From Methylococcales bacterium (GTDB taxonomy: Bacteria > Pseudomonadota > Gammaproteobacteria > Methylococcales > Methylomonadaceae): a stretch of 36,191 bases of DNA. Of the stretch, positions 8,131 through 17,173 are shown in pieces. The DNA lies in the NCBI GenBank assembly GCA_028715725.1, contig JAQURG010000035.1, positions 1 to 36,191 of the forward strand. Reading direction: 5' to 3'. Every line of letters begins with the position of its first letter. Position 1 is the stretch's first letter. The notes under the pieces are model-generated. The model did not search any database, was not told the origin of the DNA, and saw only the letters and a list, made by a program, of their open reading frames with translations. A program made the position numbers and the translations under genes.

Positions 8131-8370
8131 TTAATACAGCATCTGCTGATGCTGCCTGATTCGATCGCAGCAGCGATGGCGAGCAGTCCCAGGTTCCTGA
8201 ACCGCGAGCTTATATGACTCGTTTTGGGATGTGCTCGTGATCGAAGTGAGCGATTTCCTCACGATGTTATTAAAAAGATTCGGCTCACGGGCCCGCTTCT
8301 CAAAGGAATTCCAGTCGCATGCCTTAAGCATGATGTTATTTTTGAATATGAAATATTGATATTTTTTCAC
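8131..8370 (-). CDS. Hypothetical small protein upstream of the P450
   Basis: A 79-residue frame ends 18 bases before the P450 start. A GTG start at 8370 has AAGGAT six bases upstream, which is the main reason for listing it. The sequence is basic and polar (several Arg/Lys/Asn) with a short hydrophobic N-terminal part, and has no motif I recognise. It could be a real leader gene of the P450 transcript or a chance frame. The remaining bases 8371-8609 hold no gene I can support. Confidence 0.3.
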   Translation of the reverse strand: MKKYQYFIFKNNIMLKACDWNSFEKRAREPNLFNNIVRKSLTSITSTSQNESYKLAVQEPGTARHRCCDRIRQHQQMLY

Positions 8371-8609
8371 TGCCAAATCCTTTTAAATAGAATTGCTCTG
8401 TTCCTTTTCAGTAAACAGAGCGCCCTGAAAACATTGTGAGGAATGATAGAACTACATAGATAGTATGTCTGTACGATAACGTACAAAACTTATGGTTCGT
8501 TTGGACAAGAGCGAGGCCACTTGCTGCTGTACTGCGTGCCATGTTCGCCCTGGGGCTTCTGCTGTTAAAAAATGGCTGAATCCATTCTTCTGCCCCTGCT
8601 CCTGAAGCA

Positions 8610-9821
8610 TTACGAGGACGAGCCAGATTGTAAATCTTGCTTTCCAAAAATGCTGAAATCCGGTTCTTGATAGGCAATCTGGCGTTGCGCTTGTAAGAAA
8701 CCCTCAAAATAAGCCTGAGAAAGTGTGCGTTGCAAAACTCCCTGATTATCAGGTTCTAAATCCCACAATCCACTGTTGTGCCAATGATGGTCGTTCTCCC
8801 AATCGGTACGGTCGATGATGGGGTAAAGGCAGATGCCTTCCAGCGGCACGCCCATCTGCTGAGCCTTGCATACTTCGTCGGCCAGTTCCAGAATCCATTG
8901 GCCGCGCCCTTGGCCGACATGGCTGGTTTCGCCGATCAAAAGGGGCACATGATAACGTTCGTGGACTTCCTTGAGCAACTGGCTCAATGGTAGGCGGCGG
9001 GGGTCGCCGAGATGCCAGTGCAATCTGTCATTGGTCAGATACTCCCACTGGTTGGAGTGATAGTAATTGACGCCGATGATGTCGAGATATTTGGGGTCGC
9101 CGCCCAAATCCTTATCCTGTGAACCCCGAATCATATCCCAAGCTTCAAACATGGAGTTGCGCAAGCTCCTCGCCTCTTCTTTCAGATCGGGACGGCCGGG
9201 CGGAGCAATCACATGGATAATCGGGTCGACATGGACGATACGTGTACGTGGATCAATGGCCCATAAGGCTTCAATGGCTTCAATGGCGGCGCGCACCAAC
9301 TGGCGTTTTAGTTCATTGTCGCGGCCCTTGCCGCGGACGGCATAGGGATACATGAGATCGCTATGACAGACTGCCCAACAGATGAAGGAAATTTCATTGA
9401 TCGGGGAATAAAGAGGTTCGGCATTGCTATGGTCGGCAATATATTGCGCTACTTCGCTGACAAAACGAACGTAGCGGCGTACGAAGTTGGGTGAAAACGG
9501 ATCAAGATCATCCGGCCAGCCGTAATGGCACAAAGTCCAGATAACCTGGACGCCATGCTCGTTGGCGGCGCGCAGCATGGGATCGAGCGAGGAGAAATCG
9601 AATTGGCCGTAGCGTTCGACCAAATGCCAGCGCACGCTCTCTCTTACGACTTGTATGCCGACGTCGCGGAGCATGGAGTAATCGCTGTCTACCAGGAGAT
9701 CATGCTGGGTGGAATGGATCATGTCAAGTCGCTTACCTGAAGAGTTAATATGGCTGGCTCCTTCGAACCCTCCTATCCAGAAAGACTTTAGAAATGATGG
9801 CGCAGTGTGGCTGGTAATCAT
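8610..9821 (-). CDS. GH1-like glycoside hydrolase
   Basis: A 403-residue TIM-barrel glycosidase resembling family GH1 (COG2723, beta-glucosidase/beta-galactosidase type). It opens with F-W-I-G-G-F-E-G-A-S-H and contains R-E-S-V-R-W-H. The likely acid/base Glu is in S-P-I-N-E-I (about residue 143) and the nucleophile Glu in L-I-G-E-T-S-H (about residue 297). In standard GH1 these are T-x-N-E-P and x-T-E-N-G, so this is a divergent subgroup of unknown substrate. I start at the ATG at 9821, which puts GAGG 9 bases upstream, although the frame is open to 9851. There is no signal peptide, so it is probably cytosolic. It lies downstream of galK on the same strand with a gap of about 195 bases, so it may have its own promoter. 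Confidence 0.78.
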   Translation of the reverse strand: MITSHTAPSFLKSFWIGGFEGASHINSSGKRLDMIHSTQHDLLVDSDYSMLRDVGIQVVRESVRWHLVERYGQFDFSSLDPMLRAANEHGVQVIWTLCHYGWPDDLDPFSPNFVRRYVRFVSEVAQYIADHSNAEPLYSPINEISFICWAVCHSDLMYPYAVRGKGRDNELKRQLVRAAIEAIEALWAIDPRTRIVHVDPIIHVIAPPGRPDLKEEARSLRNSMFEAWDMIRGSQDKDLGGDPKYLDIIGVNYYHSNQWEYLTNDRLHWHLGDPRRLPLSQLLKEVHERYHVPLLIGETSHVGQGRGQWILELADEVCKAQQMGVPLEGICLYPIIDRTDWENDHHWHNSGLWDLEPDNQGVLQRTLSQAYFEGFLQAQRQIAYQEPDFSIFGKQDLQSGSSS

Positions 9822-10016
9822 GCTTATAAACCTCGTTTCACTGTAGGGCACGCTGTGCGTACTTAGATTTTATAAAGGCACGCATAGCGTATCCTGCCGA
9901 AGAATTGGAAAACCCCGTTTTTTTAAAATGGATATTTGTCTCAAACTTGGATAAATTAGACTCAAGCCGCGCCTCTTGTCTAATATCATTCCGTAAATCA
10001 GGCTTTACAATGGATT

Positions 10017-11108
10017 TTATATGGGACCTGAAACCAGCACGCTGCCGTGATAGCCCTTGGCATGGTATGCGGCTAGAACCTCATCCCCGACTTTGCCGCT
10101 TTGTCCTGTCCGTGCCAGAGCGACGCAAGCCCCGCCGAACCCTGCTCCAGTAAGACGAGCGCCATAGATATCCGGATGATGTTGAAGGAGTTCAACGAGG
10201 CAATCGAGCTCAGGGATCGAAACCTCGTAGTCATCCCGCAGACTGGCATGGGAGGCATTCATCAAGACGCCGAACTCGGCCGCAGAGGCCCCGGACACCG
10301 CGTCAAGCACTCGCCGGTTTTCGCTGACGACATGGCGGGCCCGGCGGTTTAAAGGTTCCGGCAGGGTTTCCGCTAAGGCCACATCGTTGATATCGCGAAG
10401 TGTTTGAACATTCAATTCGCGAGCCGCTGCTTCGCATTCCGCACGGCGTTGGTTATAGGCACTGCTGGAGAGGCGGCGCGGCACCCCGCTGTCCAGCACG
10501 ACAAGTTCACTTTGTTCAGGGAAAGGCAATAGCCTGCGTTCCAGTGTGCGGGTGTCCAGGAACAGCATATGCTGCTCGTCGGCCAGACTGGACGCCATCT
10601 GGTCCATGATGCCGCAACGTACGCCGGCGAAACGGACTTCCGCCTGCTGTGCAAGAAGAGCAATATCCACGTCGTCTACAGCAAGCTGAAACAGTTTGCG
10701 TAATCCCCGCAGCACAGCTACTTCCAGCGCCGCGCTGCTGGACAGGCCCGCGCCCATTGGCACATTGGACCGGACCAGAAGGTTGACCGGTGCCATGATA
10801 TCAGGCATTTCTTCGCGCAAGACTTCAAAGCAGCCGGCTACATAAGCAGCAAAGCCGGATGGAAAGTCACCGCCCGCCTGGTAGTGGATGAGCACATCCA
10901 GATTTGTTGAACGGAACCGGTTCCATTTATCAGGACTTCGGGCTAATTCCACCTGAGTGCGTTGCGGAATGGCGATGGGCAGCACAAAGCCGTCATTATA
11001 ATCGGTGTGCTCGCCTAACAGATTGACCCGGCCTGGCGCACTGGTCTCCACCTCTGGCTGGGCACCGAAAAAACCGGCAAAATCAGTTTCGGGTTCCTGG
11101 CAATTCAT
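10017..11108 (-). CDS. galK: Galactokinase
   Basis: A 363-residue GHMP kinase that phosphorylates galactose to galactose-1-phosphate with ATP. The galactokinase signature [18 protein letters not shown] is near residue 25. The ATP-binding [12 protein letters not shown] is near 120. R-C-G-I-M-D-Q carries the catalytic Asp, and T-G-A-G-F-G-G-A-C completes the GHMP motif 3. Length is slightly short of E. coli GalK (382). GAGGTGG lies 5 bases before the ATG. The ATG overlaps the stop of galT by 4 bases (ATGA), so translation of the two is probably coupled. Confidence 0.95.
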   Translation of the reverse strand: MNCQEPETDFAGFFGAQPEVETSAPGRVNLLGEHTDYNDGFVLPIAIPQRTQVELARSPDKWNRFRSTNLDVLIHYQAGGDFPSGFAAYVAGCFEVLREEMPDIMAPVNLLVRSNVPMGAGLSSSAALEVAVLRGLRKLFQLAVDDVDIALLAQQAEVRFAGVRCGIMDQMASSLADEQHMLFLDTRTLERRLLPFPEQSELVVLDSGVPRRLSSSAYNQRRAECEAAARELNVQTLRDINDVALAETLPEPLNRRARHVVSENRRVLDAVSGASAAEFGVLMNASHASLRDDYEVSIPELDCLVELLQHHPDIYGARLTGAGFGGACVALARTGQSGKVGDEVLAAYHAKGYHGSVLVSGPI

Positions 11109-12184
11109 AAAACCACCTCTACCGCCTGTAAATCTTTGGCTTTCTCTTCCGGCAACGCATCATTGGCAAACATTCCGGCGGCAAGCTCTGTGCCGGCAAG
11201 ATACTTCAGCCGATCGGCCGTACGGTAAGGCGGGTAAAATTCAGCGTGCAAGTGAGCTTCAGGATGTGGCTCGCCGTCCAGGGGTGACTGATACCAGGCC
11301 ATTAAATAAGGGAACGGCTTTTGCCACAGTCCGTCATACTTGAGCAGCACCGTTTTCAGGGCTCGCGCCAAATCGATACGCTGTTCTTCCGCTAGAACTG
11401 AGAACGCAGGCACTGCCTTGATGGGGGCCACCCATACCTCGTAGGGATAGCGCGCCCAGGCCGGTATAAAAGCGACGGCCTGTGGGCCAAGGTACAGTAA
11501 ACGTTCACGGCTCTCGACTTCCATTTCGATCAGATCCTGGAGCAGCGGCGAGCCTTCCTGTTTAAAATAGGAAGCTTCATTTGCTTGCATGAGCTGTGGA
11601 ATCGGCGGAATGAAAGGATAGGCATAAATTTGGCCGTGGGGATGATGCAGGGTCACGCCCACCTCGGCGCCACGATTTTCGAAGGGCAAAACATAAAGCA
11701 CATCATCACGCATAGCTAGTATTTCAGTGCGGCGGCCCCATACTTGCAAAAGCAAGTCGATATGATCCAACGGCAACTGGCCCAAAGCACTGTTCGGGTC
11801 CTGTGTAAATACCACGACTTCACACTGACCCTTGGCCGGTAGCGTGTCAACCAGGCTCTTGGGAGGATCATGAGCCAAACGAGTCAGAGCCGGAAAACGG
11901 TTATCGAATACTGCAATGTCGTAATCGCCTACCGGCAACTCGGTAGGATTGTCCAGGCTGGCTGAGGGCGAAAAAGGATTGTATTCAGGCGGCGGATGAA
12001 ACGTACGCGTCTGCCGAAAAGCGGCATAAGTCACCCATTCGCCGCGTAAAGGATGCCAGCGCAGGTGCGGATTGACGCCCGCCGGAGCTTCCAGCAGAGA
12101 CGGCGGTATATTTCCATCGATGGGCCGGCGACTGTACAGGCTTAGCCTGCGGCCGTCGGCCTTTTCCATTTCAAGGCTGTACAT
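11105..12184 (-). CDS. galT: Galactose-1-phosphate uridylyltransferase
   Basis: A 359-residue HIT-superfamily enzyme that exchanges UMP between UDP-glucose and galactose-1-phosphate. The active site reads [11 protein letters not shown], with the nucleophilic His in H-P-H-G-Q. The N-terminal region includes [14 protein letters not shown] and the middle F-D-N-R-F-P. The second metal-type segment [11 protein letters not shown] is near residue 310. I start at the ATG at 12184 because GGAGAA lies about 5 bases upstream. The frame is open for 21 more codons, but those lie inside the GH2 gene. The gene overlaps the GH2 end by 14 bases and galK by 4 bases, so GH2-galT-galK is one translationally linked operon. 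Confidence 0.95.
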   Translation of the reverse strand: MYSLEMEKADGRRLSLYSRRPIDGNIPPSLLEAPAGVNPHLRWHPLRGEWVTYAAFRQTRTFHPPPEYNPFSPSASLDNPTELPVGDYDIAVFDNRFPALTRLAHDPPKSLVDTLPAKGQCEVVVFTQDPNSALGQLPLDHIDLLLQVWGRRTEILAMRDDVLYVLPFENRGAEVGVTLHHPHGQIYAYPFIPPIPQLMQANEASYFKQEGSPLLQDLIEMEVESRERLLYLGPQAVAFIPAWARYPYEVWVAPIKAVPAFSVLAEEQRIDLARALKTVLLKYDGLWQKPFPYLMAWYQSPLDGEPHPEAHLHAEFYPPYRTADRLKYLAGTELAAGMFANDALPEEKAKDLQAVEVVL

Positions 12185-13958
12185 AAGGTTCTCCACGAAC
12201 CGCTTTGGCGATTTCTTCCAGAGGAATTTTGGGAGTGCGATCGTCAAACAATAGCCCGTTGGCCTCCTGAAAAGTATCGGTAAACTGGGTGTAACAGAAA
12301 CCGCTGAACATTGCTGTGCAACGCACCACTTCGATAATCGCCTGGATCCGTTCCCGAAATTTATCCGGGTTATCGATTCGTTGATAACCCCAGCCCTGAT
12401 TGTAGCGCTCGTCTTCCGGCTTTATAAAAGCCACGCCGCCGAACTCCGAAAGCAGCACCGGCTGACCCCGGTGAGGATGCCCGTTGAGAGTTAGGATGCG
12501 TCCGCCGGTCCAGCGCCGGTCAAAGAATTCCTGCAGTTTCACTTCCGGCCCATAGCGAGCACGGATATGATTGGGATCGGAATCGTAATCATGAATGCCA
12601 ATAATATCGGTTGCGGAACTTTCCCATCCGTCATTGCCGATAACCAGGCGGGTTTGGTCCAATGAACGCGTCAGGTAATAGAACGCCTGCACTGCGTCCC
12701 TGGGCGCCGATAAAGACGGCAGATCGGGAACGCCCCAGGACTCATTGAAAGGCACCCAGATCACTATACACGGATGGCTGATATCTCGATCAATGATCTC
12801 GATCCATTCTCGCAACAATCGATTGATAGCTTTGTGAGTAAACCGGTAGGCGCTGGGCATCTCGGCGAACACCACCAGGCCCAGCACATCGGCCCAGTAC
12901 AGATAGCGGGGGTCCTCGACTTTCTGATGCTTGCGCACGCCATTGAAACCCATAGCTTTGGCCAGTTCGACGTCCCGGCGCAAGGCTTCACCATCGGGGG
13001 CGGTCATCAACGAATCCGGCCAGTAGCCCTGGTCCAGCACCAGACGCAATGTATATGGCCGACCATTTAATAGTATGCTGCCGGACAGGACGCCGACCGA
13101 ACGCAATGCGGTATAAGAGGTAAGTTCATCGATGACTTGGCCGTCGCGGAGCAGTTTGATTTCGGCGCTGATCAGAGTGGGACGCTCGGGCGACCACAGC
13201 ATTTCATTCCGGAAATCGTCAATTCCGGGATCGGACATCCCGATTCGCCGATGCACTTCCCCGTTGGCGGCCGTAATATTGTAGCTATCTTCGGCCAGCA
13301 GCCGGTTGTAGCAAAGAAGCCGCACAGTGAGTAATGTCCCCTCCGGGTGGTCACCGGCCACATAAGCATCGAAAGTGATGTCCCAGCGCTCCAGGTTGGG
13401 TGTCCAGCGGATAGACTGAATATAAGTATTAGCCACGGGTTCCAGCCATACGGTCTGCCAGATGCCGGTCGTGCGCGGATACCAGATACTGTGAGGCTTC
13501 AGCCGCCAGTCCTGCTTGCCGCGCGGTTTTTCCAGGTCCTCGGGATCATCTTCGGCCCATACCGAAATACGCTGTCTGGCACCTGTAGCCAGAGCATAAG
13601 TAATGTCGACAGTGAAGGGCGTATGGCCGCCTTTATGACCACCTACTTTCAAACCGTTGACCCAGATCTTTGCCTGCCAGTCGACTGCGCCGAAATGCGC
13701 CAGGATTCGTGACCCTTGCCAGTCCGAAGGCAGATCAAACTCCCGCTCGTACCAGCAGGCACGATGAAATCCAGTATCGCCGATACCGCTTCGGATGCTC
13801 TCCGGAGCAAATGGCACATTAATGGTCAAAGGCCAGTCAGGAACCTCTTGCGGCGTCCTGAAGCTCATCTCGTTATCGAACCGGAAACGCCACTGACCAT
13901 TAAGCGACATCCATCTGGAACGGCACAAAAGGGGCCTTGGGTAGTTGTAGTCAAACAT
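12171..13958 (-). CDS. Glycoside hydrolase family 2 beta-glycosidase (beta-galactosidase-like)
   Basis: A 595-residue GH2 enzyme. A jelly-roll sugar-binding domain (about 1-180; L-N-G-Q-W-R-F, W-V-N-G-L-K-V-G-G-H-K-G-G-H) is followed by an immunoglobulin-like domain (about 185-295), then a TIM barrel with N-G-V-R-K-H-Q-K, the acid/base Glu in V-P-F-N-E-S-W-G (about residue 405) and the nucleophile Glu in L-L-S-E-F-G-G (about 505). It is much shorter than LacZ (about 1020) and closer in length to beta-glucuronidases. The substrate is uncertain, but the tight overlap with galT and galK makes a galactoside likely. There is no signal peptide, so the substrate must be cytosolic. AAGGAT lies 7 bases before the ATG, and the gene starts 5 bases after the stop of the fusion gene upstream. 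Confidence 0.9.
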   Translation of the reverse strand: MFDYNYPRPLLCRSRWMSLNGQWRFRFDNEMSFRTPQEVPDWPLTINVPFAPESIRSGIGDTGFHRACWYEREFDLPSDWQGSRILAHFGAVDWQAKIWVNGLKVGGHKGGHTPFTVDITYALATGARQRISVWAEDDPEDLEKPRGKQDWRLKPHSIWYPRTTGIWQTVWLEPVANTYIQSIRWTPNLERWDITFDAYVAGDHPEGTLLTVRLLCYNRLLAEDSYNITAANGEVHRRIGMSDPGIDDFRNEMLWSPERPTLISAEIKLLRDGQVIDELTSYTALRSVGVLSGSILLNGRPYTLRLVLDQGYWPDSLMTAPDGEALRRDVELAKAMGFNGVRKHQKVEDPRYLYWADVLGLVVFAEMPSAYRFTHKAINRLLREWIEIIDRDISHPCIVIWVPFNESWGVPDLPSLSAPRDAVQAFYYLTRSLDQTRLVIGNDGWESSATDIIGIHDYDSDPNHIRARYGPEVKLQEFFDRRWTGGRILTLNGHPHRGQPVLLSEFGGVAFIKPEDERYNQGWGYQRIDNPDKFRERIQAIIEVVRCTAMFSGFCYTQFTDTFQEANGLLFDDRTPKIPLEEIAKAVRGEPYVQP

Positions 13959-13963
13959 GGCGT

Positions 13964-16657
13964 TTATCCTTGCCCAGGTCCGGACGCGACAGCAGAACTC
14001 GCGGTAGAGCGCGTAGCCCTACGAATCGTGGCAGTGGTCTGTTCGGACTGGAGTTCACGCACGCTATCCGCTGCCCGCTTGCCGGCCAGAAAGGCATGAT
14101 CGGAATTATAGTATTCCCATTCGCTGTAGCGGCCCGCAAGGATGATGTCGCGTTCAGCCAGCCAGTCCCGGATAAGCTTTACGTTGCTGGCGCGGCCATG
14201 GTCATAAAGCACATAGGCATAAGGCATGTCCACCTGATTGGCGGCCCAGACGGTGTCTTTGGGAGAAAATATGCCCACCTTGTGGCAATCCCGAATGCAC
14301 TGCTCTATGAGCGCATCGCCATCGCAGGGCAGCGGTTTTCCCGGCGCATGGGTTATTTCGCAAGTCAGGCCGAAACCGCCGGGCGGATTACAATGGGGAC
14401 TGGCGTTGCCCTGTACGAAAATACGGTGAAATACGGTATCCTCCGGATAATAGATCCAGTGTTTTTCGGTGAGGTTGGGCCGGCCGACCCCGAGATTCAC
14501 GCATCGCACCGAGATATGGCGCAGTCCTTCAACCGCTTGCCGGATAATGTCAGGGATATTGCCCTGGAGGCTTCGGATCAGAACCGGCAGAGGCATGGTG
14601 CTGATTAAGTGGTCGTATTCCAGCATAGAGCCGTCAGCCAAGGTCACACGGTGTTGGCTTGGCGATATTGACATGACTTTGGAATTGAGGCGCAGCTGTC
14701 CCTTGAGGTATGGAAGGAAACCGTTCATTAGAGACTGGAAGCCGCCTTTCAACGGATAACCAAACCGCGCATTCGGGCCCATAGGCTTCGCAACAGGCCG
14801 TAAGGCGCCTTCAATCATTTCTTCAAGATCAGGCAAAGGCACTCGTCCGCCCAGCCAAGAGGTCTCCATTTCCTTAAGATCCACGGCCCACAGTTTGCGG
14901 TTATAAGGGATAGCGAAATGTTTGGCCACTCCTGCACCCCAGACCTTGTAGATGAACTCCTCGAAGTTCGCATAAGGTTCGGCTGTATTTTTAGGAGGCG
15001 CCTTGGGTGTTACCAGCCGGACGGTGCTCTCCAGGACGCCATCGCCACAGCAGTCCTTAACGTCCCCGACGCGGCAAGCCGAATCGCGCTGCCCGGACCG
15101 ATTCTGTTCCAGGCTCTTGTTTTCTATATTATCAGAGGGATTGAGGCTGCCGAAGCGAGCTTCAACCGCTCCAACGATGCATTCCTTGATGACTTCAGGC
15201 GGCAAGCCATAGAGCGCGCCCTGGAAAGGATAACGGGTATGTACGCCCTTACTGTAGATCCAGGCTTCCCGGTCCTGCCAGTGGATGTTATCGCCTAGCA
15301 GTTTGCTATACATCTCATGCACGTAAGGTTCATTGGAAAACATGATATGGCCGGCAAAGTCGAAGGTGAAACCATTCTCTTCCAGAGATCGGCACCATCC
15401 GCCGACAGTGTCATTGGCTTCCAGAAGCACCGAGTCCGGGGCATGAAAAGCCGCAGATAGCCCGGTTGGCCCGGCTCCGATAATGGCCGTTTTCGTACGT
15501 TCCTTCTTGGCGCGGGTTCGGGCAAGAGCCACAGGCCCGCGGCCTTGCTGAATCTTGATGATTTCTTCCGCCATGGCTCGGGCTGTCATGTCCCAGGAAG
15601 TGCTCAACAAGACTTTCCGCATACCGGCGAGCCGTCGGTCAAACTGCCCGGCGATCTGGTCCAGCGCGAGGTCGCAAGCGGCAATGAAAGCATCGGCACT
15701 CTCGCCGATATGAACGATATCGCCGTAAGGTTCGGCTACATCGGTAATCGGCGTGCTGACAATGGGTTTCTCCGCCGCCATATACTCCAACGTCTTGGTT
15801 GGACTGATAAAGCGGGTGGATTCATTGAGGGCGAAAGGCAGCAGACAGACATCCCAGCCGGCCAGAAAAGCCGGCAACTGGTCGTAAGTCTGTTGTCCCA
15901 AATAGTGGAGATTAGGATGCCGGGGCAGGTTCTCCGAATCAATCTTGGTGACAGGCCCTACCATTATTAATTGCCAGTCGGGCCGTTCACTTGCTATTCG
16001 GTTCAGCAGCGGAAGATCGATGCGTTCGTCAATGACGCCGAAAAAGCCAAGTCTGGGCCGGGGCAGATTTGATTGGCCGGCATGGTCAAGGGCTGGATTG
16101 CGGGCTTTTCCAAAGTGCGTCGCATCAACGCTACTTGGAAAACAGTGCACGTTGGGATGGCGGTCGCTCTTGGCCCGATACAGGCTGGGGCCGCCGGTGA
16201 ACACCAGATCCACGCAGCGATAGGCTTCCGCCTCCCATTCCAGCAATTCAGGCGGCGCACCCTTGAATGCGGACAGCTCGTCCATTACGTCGTAGATCAT
16301 CGCCAGGGGTTTGAGCCTGCGGGCAAGGGGCAGCGCCATCGGTGTGTATAGCCAAACGATAATGTCGTGCAGAGCTTCATGCTCAACCAGTTCGTCAAGA
16401 AGAGGGCGAAGTTCGTGCATTTGACTATCACTGAAACCGGAACTGTTAACGGTTGTGTGCGGCGTACAGATTAGCACAGAGGGAACGGGCCGCTCGAAAC
16501 TCCAATGTGCAGCTTGCTCATTTTCACAAGGCAGAGGTTCTTCGATGAAAATGACGGGAAAGCGCTTTGCCAGGCGTGACAGCAAATGTTGAGGACGCTG
16601 CCATACCCAGTTCCAACGCAAGTGTGAAAAAACAATAATCACAGGTTTCCTATCCAT
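13964..16657 (-). CDS. Glycosyltransferase fused to UDP-galactopyranose-mutase-like FAD protein
   Basis: An 897-residue two-domain protein. Residues 1-375 form a GT-B glycosyltransferase of the GT4 type that opens with F-S-H-L-R-W-N-W-V-W-Q-R-P-Q-H-L and has an S-P-T-K-T-L-E-Y-M-A-A-E-K-P donor-site region. Residues from about 389 form an FAD-binding domain (A-I-I-G-A-G-P-T-G-L-S-A-A), with F-D-F-A-G-H-I-M-F and P-Y-N-R-K-L-W. This part is like UDP-galactopyranose mutase/amine-oxidase-type flavoproteins. A segment of about 60 residues (about 498-558) with R-D-S-A-C-R and D-C-C-G-D-G has no counterpart that I know and looks inserted. AAGGAGG sits 4 bases before the ATG. It heads the run of GH2-galT-galK. 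With UDP-galactose made downstream, formation and transfer of a modified galactose is plausible but not shown. The Arg/Thr/Ser-rich C-terminal tail looks disordered. Confidence 0.88.
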   Translation of the reverse strand: MDRKPVIIVFSHLRWNWVWQRPQHLLSRLAKRFPVIFIEEPLPCENEQAAHWSFERPVPSVLICTPHTTVNSSGFSDSQMHELRPLLDELVEHEALHDIIVWLYTPMALPLARRLKPLAMIYDVMDELSAFKGAPPELLEWEAEAYRCVDLVFTGGPSLYRAKSDRHPNVHCFPSSVDATHFGKARNPALDHAGQSNLPRPRLGFFGVIDERIDLPLLNRIASERPDWQLIMVGPVTKIDSENLPRHPNLHYLGQQTYDQLPAFLAGWDVCLLPFALNESTRFISPTKTLEYMAAEKPIVSTPITDVAEPYGDIVHIGESADAFIAACDLALDQIAGQFDRRLAGMRKVLLSTSWDMTARAMAEEIIKIQQGRGPVALARTRAKKERTKTAIIGAGPTGLSAAFHAPDSVLLEANDTVGGWCRSLEENGFTFDFAGHIMFSNEPYVHEMYSKLLGDNIHWQDREAWIYSKGVHTRYPFQGALYGLPPEVIKECIVGAVEARFGSLNPSDNIENKSLEQNRSGQRDSACRVGDVKDCCGDGVLESTVRLVTPKAPPKNTAEPYANFEEFIYKVWGAGVAKHFAIPYNRKLWAVDLKEMETSWLGGRVPLPDLEEMIEGALRPVAKPMGPNARFGYPLKGGFQSLMNGFLPYLKGQLRLNSKVMSISPSQHRVTLADGSMLEYDHLISTMPLPVLIRSLQGNIPDIIRQAVEGLRHISVRCVNLGVGRPNLTEKHWIYYPEDTVFHRIFVQGNASPHCNPPGGFGLTCEITHAPGKPLPCDGDALIEQCIRDCHKVGIFSPKDTVWAANQVDMPYAYVLYDHGRASNVKLIRDWLAERDIILAGRYSEWEYYNSDHAFLAGKRAADSVRELQSEQTTATIRRATRSTASSAVASGPGQG

Positions 16658-17113
16658 AATTCCTCCTTAGGAATTGTTTGTTCTTGAATATAGTTATAGC
16701 CGATGAGCAACGTAGCCAGCTTTAGGATCGGCTAATCGGCTTTTTAGCGTAAATGCTTAGAAATAGCGCTACTTAAAGCTCTCCCAATGTCGTTACCGGC
16801 TATTCTAAGCAGATACATCCTGCATCGTCCGCGCTCGGCCAATCATCGAGGTTATGGCGATATTAGGGCTGCATGGCCGCAGCGTCTGTGCGTTGTCGTA
16901 CATAGCTGCCTTTCGTTAGTCTCAAGGCCTGTAAAATTAAGGCAAACTGTTGGCGTCTACCGGAGTCACTCCGGTTTATATAACCAGAACCGGGCAATTC
17001 CAGGGCTGCAAGAAAAGGGGTAAATTATTGGATAAGTTCTTTGCACACTGAACTTAAGAACGGATGCGAACACAGGCGGGGCTTACTGCTGACGTTAAAT
17101 ATCGGTTTGCAAG
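16658..17113. other. Intergenic region upstream of the fusion-glycosyltransferase operon
   Basis: About 450 bases lie between the terminator of the debranching enzyme gene and the start of the GT-mutase gene, both on the minus strand. No reading frame looks coding on either strand. The promoter of the GT-mutase/GH2/galT/galK operon should lie here, but I could not identify convincing -35/-10 boxes. Confidence 0.5.
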
Positions 17114-17135
17114 TAAAAAACTGCCTGGACGCAGT
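17114..17135 (-). terminator. Rho-independent terminator after the TreZ/debranching enzyme pair
   Basis: On the minus strand ACTGC and GCAGT pair around a 6-base loop and are followed by TTTTT. It lies about 40 bases after the debranching enzyme stop. A second, weaker stem (AAAGAG/CTCTTT, 17160-17174) follows the stop directly. Confidence 0.75.
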
Positions 17136-17173
17136 AATCAAATACTCCAAATAATAGATAAAGAGCGGCTCTT

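Noticed and set aside
13937-14608. 223-residue plus-strand frame
   Set aside because: It is antisense to the GT-mutase fusion gene and has no supporting motif.
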